Shown here piece after piece: positions 43,848 to 56,216 of a DNA stretch of 64,000 nucleotides. The notes beneath the pieces were generated by a model, which was not told the DNA's origin, ran no database searches, and was given only the letters and a program-made list of their open reading frames with translations. Within the stretch, counting starts at the first letter, position 1, and each line of letters starts with the position of its first letter. The DNA comes from Gnetum montanum (taxonomy: Eukaryota > Streptophyta > Gnetopsida > Gnetales > Gnetaceae), in the NCBI GenBank assembly GCA_015680685.1, contig MNCI01002956.1, positions 65,741 to 129,740 of the forward strand. The letters are read 5' to 3'. A program made the translations under genes and the position numbers.

Positions 43848-43913
43848 GCAGAGCCCACATTCACAGCACAGAGCCCACATTCACAGCACAGAGCCCACAT
43901 TCGGAGCACAGAG
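43848..43913 (+). repeat. 22-bp tandem triplication in the 5' UTR of gene C
   Basis: Three near-identical copies of CAGAGCCCACATTCACAGCA, plus two bases each, lie between the TATA box and the start codon. Confidence 0.8.
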
Positions 43914-43980
43914 AGATTGTGCGAATAGAGAGCAAGAAAATTTCAACATATTAATGAGGAAAGAGTCTGCAAGCAAGATG

Positions 43981-46900
43981 ATGGCTCCAAAAAAAAATGC
44001 AAACACCTAGCACTCACTAATGTCGATGAAGTGAAGGAAACCTTAGGGTGCATGACGCAAGCGCACATCGTAGTGCGAGAGAAGACACCATTGACCTGGT
44101 AGGTTGCTATGCCTCTTCTATTTCCTCATGTTTCTGTTATTATTTTTGTTTTTCTTGTTTTTGTTTCTGTGATTTTGTTTTAGCTATCTATATTATCTAT
44201 CATCATGTTCTCATTGTTTTGGCCCTTACACCATCACTGTCATCATTTCGGTGGTGATGGATGTACAGATGCTATGCTAAGGTTGCATGCAAGGTCGCCT
44301 AGACCGCCATCACTGCAGTTGTCATTATCATAGAGGCTTGGATAGTTTGACCCACTTGGCATTCAAATGGCATAGCATAGGACCCTTAGGAGGGTTTGGC
44401 CTCATTCGATGTGACACTGTAACATGTGTTCTGTCAGGGCGTAATGTTAATTGCTTTGTTAGGGCTAATCGCTCTGTTGCTATGCTAAGCTAATTTTGCT
44501 ATGCTATTTCCTTTCTATTTTTTCTACGCTATGTGCATGAAGACAATTGTGCTACACTATTTGCTAAATGCTAGTTTTGCTACGCTATATGTGTGTTTCA
44601 CCTAGACATGATGCTAACATTTGCTATTGTGTTGTGCAAGGTAGCGCTAAGGCCAATTTTGATTATCCTAGAAATTGTAGGGGTCCTGTGTTGCATGAGC
44701 AAACCACTGGCCAATGTTCCTCTATCCCATACACGTGTGGGGTGGGAGGTGGTCTAGTTTCGAGAGGGAGCACAAGAGTTCCTACAATTCCTCCTCCAAC
44801 ACTTCAGTGTGATCCTTTGATCACACCTGGCGGAGGAGGTAGCAGCCGCCATAACAAAAATCCTATTGCCTTGGGCAAATAAGGGTATTCTGAGATTTTT
44901 GATAGATGGAGCAATCAGCAATGGGCAGGGAGAAGGATCCAGTCAACACCTCACAAATTTGAGGTGCTTGGCATGGATCTAGGATATGACTAAGTATAAT
45001 TGCTACCATCTCTACAACACTTTTTTTATTGCACGTCATATGGGAACGTGCTTCCAAAACCCACCAAGAACGATCTACAGTGCTAGTAGGTGAGCTTTGT
45101 AGCCATGTTCCGCTACGCTATGTAATGTTTGTCAACACTAGCCAAATGTTAACGGTGTGTTTTTGTTACCAGGTTTTACATCAATGAGGAGGGGCTTCAT
45201 GGTGACACGGATGTGTTGACCATAGCACAGATGGCACTGCGAGAGTTTTCTTCTGCTAAGAATATGCACGTAGGTGTCATAGGCTAGTGCGAGGGTGAGT
45301 ACCAAACCTATCTAACCTGGTATCTCAAACTCTACAACAGATGCAAGGAGGTCGGTTGGTTGGATGAGGGATGGGTACCCTTTAAACCGATAGTCGTTGA
45401 AGATGTCTTGGTTAATCTTCCACCATTCCCGTCACCATTTAAGCCTAGTGAGCTAAACAGTAGTTACTGCATGTTCAAGTGTCATTGGTTTTTTTCCTAC
45501 CATTGGTGCTTTGCCTAACCTATTTTTTACTTTTTTGTGTTTTTTTTGCTAACTGCTTTTATGCAAACTACTATAGGGATGAAGAAGTCCCAAGATGTGA
45601 CAATGATAACCTATGCAAACTAGGAGGCCAACATATACTTTAGGTACAAGAAGGTAGACGAGAGCCAATGTTGCATATGCAGCATGGCCTCGGAATCCCT
45701 GCTCAAGCATCTTCAAGATGCTAGGCTTATGGATTTGTTCCTTGCGTAGAATCCAAGCATCCCCACTGCTAAGATGCTCGTCCTAGTTGACTCCTTTTCC
45801 AACAAGGCAGACCAATTCCGCACATGTGTACATGATGTGTGGGTTGTCATTGAAATCAATGACCAACTATTCATGGACCTTTTTGGTGTCCCTGCTAATG
45901 GTCCCCTCATAGGGTTAAAGATTAAGAAAGAGGTGAACCATCAGAAGGAGGACATTGAGGACTGTCTAGGGATTGCAAAAGAGTGAAAGGGGATCCCTAT
46001 GGAGAAGGTCAGGCTGAGACCCACCAAAGAGATTTATCCCATCTTTCGTGCTCATGCTTTTCCCTAGCTACTTTCCCAAGGAAAGATCCTTGGGATTGAG
46101 CAAGCTTGGGTGATGTAGGAGGTCATGGAAGAGGGGCCTCATTAGAACTCGGCTAGGTATCTATGCAAAGGTCTGCAAACTGAAATCATGGCACTTCATA
46201 AGAATCAAGAGTCCTATTTCAATGTGCACTATGCCTTTTACATAGCCTATTTGTGATGTTTCACAGAGTTTTTGGTAGTCCACGAGAATGGGATCTAGGT
46301 TATGCGAAATCGCAATCAGATTTCCAAACCGTGGATCTGCCAAATCCTCCAGACCACCTGAGCCCAAGATCCCTTAGAAGCTATTGGGGAGTCATTCTCT
46401 ATGACAACTAAGGATCAGGTGGCCCATAACTTTTGTGGCTAGGACAGGGTAGGAGAGGCATCCCCTACTGCTACTAGTAGCGTATTGTATAGGAAACGTC
46501 TCATCGTCGAGATAGTGGCCACCAAGATGCGACGAAAGAGGCCTCAACCAGTTGAGGAGACCCTCCACACAGAAGAAGAAGAGGGGAAAACACTGCAGTT
46601 TAAGCTATGTAGGACGCAACCCCCCATCGATAAATGCTTTTTCTTATGCTTATTTCTTCTCCTATTTTGTTAATGCCTACTACGCTATGCTACGCTAAGT
46701 AGTGTATCATAGCGTAGCACATACTTTAAGCTAACTTGATTTAAGCTAATGCAAATATGTTTTTTGCTACCAGAGGAAGAAGAGGAAGAGGAAGAAGGTG
46801 ACGAAGAGGTATCAACCCCCAAGATGGGGGTGACAAATAAAGACGCAGAGGTCCCAGTCTCAGAGGAAAGGGCCCTAGTCAAGAGGGAAGGAGATCCTAT

Positions 46901-48572
46901 CACTAGTGAAGGGGCTCTTATTGTTAACAAAAATCTTCCTACTAACGAGGAGGACATTTTTGGAGACAAAGATGAGTCTCCTATGGATGAAGAAGATGCT
47001 AGTGCCTCAAAATATAAGGCTCCAGCAAATAAAGAAGAAGCCTGCATCGACCTAGGAGGGACTTCTGCTAAGGATGCTGCCATCATTCTGAGTCAGAAAG
47101 GAGGGGTACTGCAATTAGACACTGGTGAGTTTGATGATATATTCGAAGATGTGATGATAGGCGATCCCCCTATTATCACCCCCAAGGGTTTACTGGGTAG
47201 GAGCCCTCATACTATTGTTTGCTTTACTCACAGCCTTATCACAGTCCACCTCGGTTGTTGTTGATGCATTTAGTTATATGACAGACACCACTATTAATGC
47301 TGCAGGACCCCTTTTGATTCACGTGGAACAATGGGCCAAGACCCTTGACAAGCTTATATTCATGCAGGGAGTCATCAATGACATGATCAACCACCTCAAA
47401 CAGGTCGATCCTGAAGTAGGTAAGTAGCTATGATAGGGGCTTTCATGTTGCTATGCTAGATGCCTTGAATTTGCTAACCTTGCTACGCTAATGTGACTGA
47501 TGTGCTCTTTATGTGGTCATATCCTCTCTACTCAAATGGGACCTAACACAGGTGTTAAAGATTGGTTTCATGCCTAAATTCCTGCCTGAAATGGCTGAGG
47601 TGCCTTGTCGCATATACAACGAGGCTAGCAAATGTGCTTTGCATTCGGCACACTCCTTGTGGAAGTGTAGGTGTGTGAATGAGGACCTATGGAAATGGGT
47701 CCAGAAGGCTAAGAAAGAGAAGGCTGAATTGAGCACCGAAGTGGGAGACCTCAAATCAAGGAACGAACTCCTCATGGTCCATGATACTAATGACAGCAGT
47801 TGGCGCACGGCTGTGATAAATTATGCTAGATATTGGATAGTTGTGCAACACAACAATGAAGCCACCTAAGAAATAATAGAATCACATATGCAGATGGACT
47901 TGTTGGCATAGAAGAACCAATACTGGAAATATTACAGTGCGAGAGTTTACAAGTGGGGGAAGTCTCAGAAAAACCATAAACACATGTATAAACTAGAACA
48001 TGCCACCTACTAGAAACTTTACAATGATGCTTCTATGGAGGCGTTTACTTATAAAGAATTTATAAATGTCATTGGTGCTTCTAAGGCCTATAACAAGTTC
48101 TTGGAGCAGGTAAAGGTCATTGAATCTCCTGAACGGGAAGTGGATCTTCCCACAGGTGAGACCGCTACTGCTTTCTTTTCTTCGGGACCACCAAGATGGA
48201 TGATCGTTGAAAAGGAGAAAGCTGCTGCAGATGCTAAACCAAGTTATAGGCATTGGGCATATATCATGAAGGAGGAGGTCTGGCACCACCTCAAGCTCAA
48301 TTTAGATCACATACCCTTGGAGATGGACACAAGGCCATCTCGGGTTGGTCACTTTATGTTGTGTTAATGCTTATGCTCTATTCTATCTTGCATGTGTTTC
48401 CCTAGCTAACTACTTCACTTTTACAAGGCAAGTTCCAGGGGAAGATGCAAGGCCCGCAAAGGGTGGAAATGAAGAGGCAGAAGAGGGCAATGTAGAAGAA
48501 GGCGATGCGGAAGGGAATGATGCAAGAGCAAACGATGCGGGCAAAGATGATGTGGGTGAAGACGACCCATGA
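43981..48572 (+). pseudogene. Antisense gene, copy C: eight exons, unknown function
   Basis: Exons by homology: 43981-44098, 44641-45089, 45173-45447 (275 nt as in A), 45577-46629, 46774-47196, 47245-47419, about 47523-48343, 48428-48572 (TGA). The donor after exon 4 is AT instead of GT, and the acceptor before exon 7 has lost AG. Exon 2 has EFLQFLLQHFSVI, exon 3 HVGVIG, exon 4 FGVPANG and YPIFRAHAFP, exon 5 a long Glu-rich run, exon 6 FMQGVINDMINHLKQ, exon 7 SWRTAVINYARYW and HKHMYK, exon 8 an acidic tail. Conservation with A is high across exons 2, 4, 6 and 7 despite many stops. Function unknown; a coiled coil in exon 7 suggests oligomerisation. Confidence 0.78.
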
Positions 48573-50145
48573 CAGCATGGGGTTTTTGAAATTTCAACCT
48601 TTTGTAAAATTTTTGCAAACATTGTTTAAGTGACAAAAAAAATTTGAATGAAAAAGGAGAATTTTGAAAAAGGCATTGTTTCTGCACTAACTTATGCATT
48701 GTCTATGTTATCAATTTTATGTTATGTTTTCATTTTTGATGTTTTAGTTTTAGGCCATTTTGGGCCCCTGCTAGTTTTAGGCCATTTCAGACCATTGCTA
48801 GTTTTAGGCCATTTCAGGCCATTGCTAGTTTTAGGCCATTTTGGGCCATGGGATAGTTTTAGGCCATTTCGATCCATGACATGGTAGCATATTTTTAGGC
48901 CATTTTAGGCCATCGGATAGTTTTAGGCCATTTTGGGCCATGGTATGATAGCATATTTTTAGGCCATTTCGGGCCATGGCGTAGCATAGTTTTAGGCCAT
49001 TTCAAGCCATGGCATAGCATAGTTTTAGGCCATTTCAGGCCATTGTGGGGTAAAGTATTTTTAGGCCATTTCAGACCATAGAATAGTTTTAGGCCATTTC
49101 GGGCCATCGCATGGTAAAGTAGTTTTAGGCCATTTCAGGCCATCACATGGTAAAGTAGTTTTAGGCCATTTCAGGCCATCGCGTGGTAAGGAAGTGATAC
49201 GCTAACGATTTAGAGCATAGCTAATTAGTACCTAGCATAGATTGGATGGATGCAAAACAAAAATCCGGTACATGTAAAAAGGATGGTGATTGGGCAAGAN
49301 TGCAAGTTCCAGGTGAAGATGCAAGGCCCACAAACGGTGAAAATGAAGAGGCAGCAGAGGGCAATGTAGAAGAAGGAGATGAGGAAGGGAATGATGCAGG
49401 AGCAAACGATGCAGGCAAAGATGATGTGGGTGAAGACGACCCATGAAAGCATGGGGTTTTGAAATTTTCAACTTTTTGTAAAATTTTTGCAAACATTGTT
49501 TAAGTGACAAAAAAAATTTTGAATGAAAAAAGAGAATTTTGAAAAAGGCATTGTTTCTACACTGACTTATGCATTGTCTATGTTATCAATTTTATGTTAT
49601 GTTTTCATTTTTGATGTTTTAGTTTTAGGCCATTTCGGGCCCCTGCTAGTTTTAAGCCATTTCGGACCATTGCTAGTTTTAGGCCATTTCAGGCCATCAC
49701 TAGTTTTAGGCCATTTTAGGCCATGGGATAGTTTTAGGCCATTTCGATCCATGGCATGGTAGCATAGTTTTAGGCCATTTTAGGCCATCAGATAGTTTTA
49801 GGCCATTTTGGGCCATGGTATGATAGCGTATTTTTAGGCCATTTCGGGCCATGGCATAACATAGTTTTAGGCCATTTCAAGCCATGGCGTAGCATAGTTT
49901 TAGGCCATTTCGGGCCATTGTGGGGTAAAGTATTTTTAGGCCATTTCGGGCCATCATGTGGTAAAGTAGTTTTAGGCCATTTCAGGCCATCACATGGTAA
50001 AGTAGTTTTAGGCCATTTTGGGCCATTGCGTGGTAAGGAAGTGATACGCTAATGATTTAGAGCATAGCTAATTAGTGCCTAGCATAGATTGGATGGATGC
50101 AAAACAAAAAGCTGATACATGTAAAAGGATGGCAACTGGGAAAGA
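48428..50145 (+). repeat. Direct tandem duplication of exon 8 and the GGCC array in element C
   Basis: Copy 1 (48428-49299) and copy 2 (49301-50145) each start with the acidic last exon, continue through a long array of AGTTTTAGGCC-6 nt-GGCCAT hairpin units, and end with the same AGCATAGATTGGATGGATGC block. A single N (49300) sits exactly at the junction. It may be a real duplication or an assembly join. Confidence 0.85.
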
Positions 50146-50279
50146 AGCAGTGGGGTTGCTACACTATGCATAACTGCTTCTTGATCCATCGGGGATTGTG
50201 CGAGGCATAAGGTCAAGGTGATTTTCCAGGGCCTTCATCTATATCATTGTTCCCTACTTGGAAGGGCAACTCAGCCCAT

Positions 50280-51313
50280 GTGTTTTTATTTTTTTAACCG
50301 GCTTGCTAAGCTAGTTCTCTTGCCAAACGGTTAGTATGTACAAAGACAGGTGCTTCATTCTTAGAGGTTACGACCTCTAAGCCCTACTCCATGTCTATGT
50401 TGTTGATAGCCTTTGTTGCTACCTTGTAGCCATGGATCATCACCTCCCTACCTGCATAGGGAAAATGGATCTCCTGGTGAATGGACAAAGAGATAGCCCT
50501 AAGTTGCACTAACCATGACCTTCCCAAGATCAGGTTAAACCCAAGCATCTCTTCCACCACAATGAACGTTGTGTTTGTGGGGAATTGGTCCCCTGCCACA
50601 AAGTTAATATGGACTGTTACCTTCACCATGACTCATGCCCCATTGAATGACTTTAGGCATGATGTTGTTGTGGGTTTGATCTGGTCGACCAGACCCAACT
50701 TATCCATAATAGGAAAAGGGATGACATTAGTGGCAGCTCCATCATCAATGTGTACTCTTCAAATCCTATGTTGGTTGACCCGAATTGTGATGAAGAGAGG
50801 TGTTATATTCACCTAACCCTTTTTAGGGTCTTCCCTAATGGAATCATCACAAAAGGTCAATTGGGATGGCTTTGGCTCTACAGACGCAGAAGGAAGCATG
50901 ATCGAGTGGATCGCCTTCTCTTCTGCTGGCATGTTCTTGTCAATCGGAATTGCCATTAACATGCAGACCAAAGCCTCACAATGTGTACTAGATGTCACAA
51001 TTAGGTCGTACAAGCTCAACGTAGTGTTTTTCTATTTTAGAGCTTCCTTGACCTGAGTGAGAACACTTAAGAGGTCTTGGCCACTTTTCGATTTACTACC
51101 TTTCTCCTCTTCTATTCATCCCAAGAGACGAATTTCCCAAGGAGGGACAGTTTTGAATCTGGGTTCAGACCCTCTTAGATGAGGTGGCAAAGACTGTATA
51201 GGCATAGCAATGTTCCTTTTTGGCAATGAGGACGTAGATGCAGGGGGTGAGGACGTAGCCTTGGAAGTACCTAGGGCTATACTTTCCCTTGACATCTCAC
51301 CTGTGAAGTGCAC
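50280..51313 (-). pseudogene. Element C protease region
   Basis: GFNLILGRSWLVQLRAISLSIHQEIHFPYAGR matches element A closely; the DDG active-site block lies just upstream (about 50730-50760) in a disrupted frame. The conserved SLYDLIVTSSTHCEALVCML helix precedes it. Several stops. Confidence 0.7.
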
Positions 51314-53982
51314 TTCTCATTTCCTAGGACGAGAAGGCTACGATGCTGCCTTGTGTGGGGCAGGGGCTGTTGCATGGCTTGGCCCCCTGATAATGAATGG
51401 AGCTAATGGTGTTAGGGTACGAGGTGGTGGTGTAGTTTTGCTAACGGGTGGTGTAGGGGCGGATGCCCAGGAAGGGATTCTCAGGATGAAAGGTTGCTAC
51501 AGACTTTGATTCGCTGCTAGTGGTGTTGGTGCACTACGCTAAGGTACATGGACTACAAACGGCTACTAAGGAAGTCTAGGATTACTGTCAATGCCGATGG
51601 TGTTGATGATGTAACCAACATTGTTGGTGTTGAGGGGATCAGTGTAGATGTTTAGGGATTGATTCTTAGGGCATACTGGATTGCTTTCATCTAGCAAAAG
51701 TTTTTCCTGATCGATCTTCCTTTGGATGTCATCCTTTAGGCCCATACAGTAATATGTGTCATGACCACACTATTGATGGTAGTCATAGAACTTCTCTAGC
51801 TTAAAACCCTTAGGAACTAGGGGTTCGTTGGGCAAAGCCAACGAGGGGTTCTTGAGGAGTTCGCAGTACTACTAATGCTTCCAGGCTCCTTCTTCCAACA
51901 TCCACTTATGTTGGATGTACCCCGTTGCCAGTAGTGACTTTAGAAGATCTTAAGACCTGATAGGCAATGGGGTGTACTTTGAGTGATCTTTATGCTCAAA
52001 GTTCGATTTGGGTGGTACAGATGTCTTAGGTGTGGATGTAGATGGTTGTAGTGCATTTTCCTGTTTGGGCGAGGGGTTAGCTATAGGTGTGGCCAGTTTT
52101 TTGTTGTTCTTGTTATCATTGTTGGGCTTGGCTTCATTGGTCATAGTGGCCACTATGGCTATTGTAGCCTTACCCTTGTCCTTATCCTTCTTTTTGAAGG
52201 TGTTCTTGTATGCAACATAGGCTAGGTCTTTGCTTGTCTTAGCCGCATCTTGTATACTCTTAGTCTAGGCGAAAGCCTAACTAAGAGTGCACGGAGCAAG
52301 GTAATACAGCTTAGACTTGATAAAGTCATTTACTACATCCTTAAAGATGACCAGCAAGTGGGCCTCCACGATGGGCTCGTGGATTTCGTTAAGGGTTGCA
52401 CTCCAGCGTTGGATGAACTTTTGGATTGGTTCCAGCAGGTCTTATTTTACGCTCATCAACTGATCCAATGTGACCTCTAGTCTCAAATTGTACTTGAAAT
52501 GTGTGATGAACTATGTTAGAAGCTCCTCTAGGGTTGATATGGATGAGCGTGGAACAGCATGGTACCAGTCCAGGGCTTTTCCTGTCAGAGACGTAGCAAA
52601 GACATGGATGATCATGTGTAGCCATTGTTGCAAAAGAAGGGACTCAGACCTAAATGTAACAAGGTGTGTGTTGGGATCCCCTTCCTTGTTGTATTTTGTG
52701 AAGTGAGGAAGTGACATCCCTGGAGGTAATGTTAATGTAGGGACTGTCGGCTTGATGTAATCATCCTAGTAGAAGTCCATGACTTGTACCGTATTAGACC
52801 CAACAGCCTTGAGGCATTTTATTTCCTTAGTAAGGATCTAGATAAGCTAGAATGCTTGATATAGACCCGGGGATGATGTTGATGCTTTGGGAACTATTGT
52901 GGAAAATCCCATCTATGGACTAGTAGGGGCAGCAACGTGATCCATCAATGATGTCGTTGGGATAGCCCCTGTGAACTATGCTGCTGGTGCTATCCACCAC
53001 CCAGTAGGTGGTGCTATTGGAGCAGTAGCCGCAGGTTGTGCTAAGGGATGGGTCGTTTGCACAACCAGTGGAATAGACCATATTCCCACATTGGGTTGTA
53101 TCATTTTCTAGGGCTTGATAGGTCCGATGTCTAACGTAACCAGACATTTGGTTTGGTAGCGTAGCTAGAGGAGAAGTGATTGGGGTCCACCACATGGACC
53201 AGCTTGGGCCCACCGTCGATGGTGGGATAGGTGTAAATGCAGAAATAGAGGTGGAAGCTACACACGACTGCGAGGTAGGTATTATATGAATGTGTGGAAG
53301 GGTAGTCGTGATTGGTGTATGTTGCAAAGTAAAAAAGGATTGGTGAAAATTCACTAGAGGAGTAGTGACCAAAGTTAAGTCAAGGGCATGGACATGTTGA
53401 TGCATAGAAGGAATGGTATGGCTACCCGTTGTTGGTGGAATTGTGGATTGCAACGATACCATTTTGATCATAAAGGAAGCAGCAGTATGGAGTGGGTTTA
53501 TCCAGAAGGATGGGGTATGAGAAATCATGGCAAGGTTGGTTTGACCCCCCCTGATCGAATTGGGAATCAAGTTTCCCCTATCCATCTAGGAAAGCCTTAT
53601 CATGATGAGATGTTGTGTTCTACAGCTCCCTAGACCTAATGACTTGGATCAATTGATCTAGAAGCCATTGGTTCATTTGCGTTAGTGGGATGGAAACGTA
53701 GGGAGTAGGAATAAATTCCTTCCTGTTGCAGTAAGCGAACTCAAAGCTACATTTGTCTTCGAGTTCTTGCACATATAAAGGTAGGTTTACCTGCACTTTA
53801 GCATAGAGAAAGTTGTATCACTCGTGCTGTTGGGCCAAGCCCTCAGGTCCCCGATTTTAGATCCTGAGGGATCAACATGGCCCCAACCCTAGGCTGAGTG
53901 GTTGTTCAGCACCTGTGATGCCTTGAACCATGAAGGAAACCTCAATGTTAGAGGTGATAGCAACGGTGCTTGGGGAAGTCAT
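51314..53982 (-). pseudogene. Element C gag
   Basis: It starts at MTSPSTVAITS (53982). The capsid core is SLPHFTKYNKEGDPNTHLVTF and GKALDWYHAVPRSSISTLEELL, with the same layout as A. The zinc-knuckle region (about 51740-51790) is degraded. Stops are frequent and some frame changes occur. The N-terminal linker is Pro/Thr-rich. Confidence 0.75.
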
Positions 53983-54364
53983 TTTCACAAAGCTAAATGA
54001 GCTTGCAAACGAGGAAAACAGGGAGATCAAAAAATGATCAAAGGCTTTATATCTTACAGGATTCCAAAGGAATCGTCGGAGCGACTGATCTGTACTACAT
54101 GTTGCATAAACAGCCAAAAAAGGGTGTCAAATTTATGTTAGTGCATGAAGGGGTAGAAAATTCATGCAAGAGTACTGTAAAACATAGAGTTAAATGGAGA
54201 TTGGAGGCTTTATGTCCTACAGGATTCTGAAGGAACTGTCGAAGCGACCGATCTGCACCACACAATGCGTAAACAACCACAACAGGGTGTCAAGTTTACG
54301 CTAGTGCATGTTGAGGTGTAGAATGCTTACAGGACTACCATATAAAATGGAATAGGCACTAAAA
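53983..54364 (-). other. Element C 5' leader with a duplicated block
   Basis: No coding sequence. A block of roughly 130-170 bp (TTTATATCTTACAGGATTCC... and TTTATGTCCTACAGGATTCT...) is present twice in tandem (about 54045-54180 and 54208-54330), diverged. Confidence 0.6.
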
Positions 54365-54383
54365 GGCCCTCCTTCTAGCACCA
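54365..54383 (-). other. Primer binding site, element C
   Basis: The plus strand reads GGCCCTCCTTCTAGCACCA, one base different from B, followed by a short spacer before the LTR. Confidence 0.75.
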
Positions 54384-54389
54384 AAAAAC

Positions 54390-56211
54390 TATAGCAACCG
54401 AAGACGTCGAGAGCTGGAAACACCAAGAGGTCATCGGTCAGACAGTCTTAACCCCAAATCCGCATGATGGCCGTGTTGGATAAAACAGAAATAGGGTGCC
54501 TTAAATAGTCTCGTTGATCAGACAAGTACTTAATCGGTGTCACTAAATCTTTTGCAAATTTGTAACTTGAAAATAGTGTTTATAATGTAAAATAATGATT
54601 ATTATAAGCGAAAAAACAAAAACAATGTAAAATGTAGTGATAAACAAGAGAATAAAGTAAACTGAAGTTAAGAAATGCACCGCTTCAATGCTATGGCTTT
54701 ACTTTGTCAAAGTGGATATAATTAGTTGCGTGATGCTGGGAAGCACAGAGATCCCAAAGATAACCAGAGACATTCAAAGCAAGCCAACTATATGCTTGAA
54801 TGCAGACTCAAAAGCTAACAATGCAAAATGCTACAAAAGAAATGGAAAGGAGCTAACAGAATACCAAACGGGAATGCTAACAATTTTTTTCCAACTTGCA
54901 AATTTTTTTACCCACAGGTTTACCCTTTGAATTTCCAATTTTCCAACTAATGCCAAAATTTTCCAACCCTTAGAGCTTCACTTGCAAGGGTATTTATAGG
55001 GCCAAGAGCACGTTAAAGATGCGGTTTCAACACCATGTGTCATGGACCCATAAGGTGTCGATGTTTCCATGCTACATGGACATGCAAAGCTGATTGATTG
55101 ATGAGCCTGACACGCTACAATCATGTTGTCAAAACTGGAGTTGTTGAGGTTAGTTGTGCCAACATTGCAAACAAGGAGTGAAGTACACCGATGTTGCATA
55201 GCCACTTCCTATGTTGTGCTACGCCATGGAGCATAGCATGTTTGGTGTAGCACAGTTGCCTACTACGTTATGCTACACCCCACCGCCTACTATGTTATGT
55301 TAGATTATTGAGCATAGCACATTAGCGTAGCATAGCTACTTGCTATGTTGTACTATGCTATGTAGCATAGCATAGCGTAGCCAGTAGTTTGAAGAATAAG
55401 TTTGCATTGGAGTTAATTGCAAGTGCTAGAAGCCTTTGAAGTGCATTCACTGGTTCTGCATGTTTGCTATACTATGCTATGCTACATAGCGTAGCATAGC
55501 ATCGTAGCTAGCCTTAATTGTGATTTGCATTACAGATGTTTGAAGATCATGTTGGCAATCTGCAACCTTTACTCTTTGCAACGTGAAGCTTGTGAACTTG
55601 CTGACCCTGCAATTTGAGATGCCTTTTGTTGTTCTTTCATCATGCTACGCTGTGCTACATTGTGTAGCATAGCATAGCGTAGAAACCAACATAGCCTACT
55701 ATTTTGCTTAATCTTCCACTTTTCTAGAGAAGGAGCCTTGCTGAAGGACTTGAAGTTGAGTGAAGTAACTAGTTTTGAAAGGTTGGATGTGCTTGCTAAG
55801 TGCATCTGAAATGACTAAGTAAGCTAGGAATTTCTGTCTTGCTTTTGCTACACTCTGCTATGCTGCGTAGCATAGCGTAGTGTAGCACTTCATCCTACAA
55901 CTATCTTCTGAGGCTCATAGCATCGCGTAGCGTAGCAAACCTCTTTACTAAAAAACTTGCCAAACTATTTTGTCCAACTTGAGCACCATCAACAACCCCA
56001 TGCATTTCTTCTAAGTAGACTATCAGTTGGATGAACCACCCAGGTGGGCAGGCTAGAGAATCCATTGGGCCTATCAACATTATATGTAGAAAATTTTCCG
56101 AACTGGATAATATAAACTCAGAGCATCCATTTCTTGCCAAAGTAACATGACGTTGCCTAAATTCCAAGGACCTGGTGAAGCAAGAATGCCTTGAAAATGT
56201 AGGGTGTTTCA
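54390..56211 (-). repeat. 5' LTR of element C
   Basis: About 1822 bp, aligned end to end with 36281-38091. The left TG is mutated to TA. The TATA box (minus) is at 54991-54998 and the palindrome array at about 55195-55935. Confidence 0.9.
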
Positions 56212-56216
56212 CTAGG
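56212..56216. repeat. Target site duplication of element C, right copy
   Basis: CTAGG immediately after the LTR terminus GTGTTTCA. Confidence 0.85.

Larger units (their letters stand above)
36281..56211 (-). mobile_element. Element C: complete 19.9-kb Tat retrotransposon
   Basis: Both LTRs, primer site, gag, protease, antisense gene, RT, RNase H, aRNase H, integrase, 3' noncoding region and polypurine tract are all present, bounded by a perfect 5-bp duplication CTAGG. Pol keeps one frame throughout, broken only by stops. The two LTRs differ at roughly one base in seven over a 185-bp stretch near their right ends, so the insertion is old. This is the reference copy for the architecture of the family. 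Confidence 0.92.

Noticed and set aside
48740-50040. Repeating VLGHFGPLLVLGHF-like protein
   Set aside because: It is a translation of the GGCCATTTC hairpin array, downstream of the gene's stop codon.
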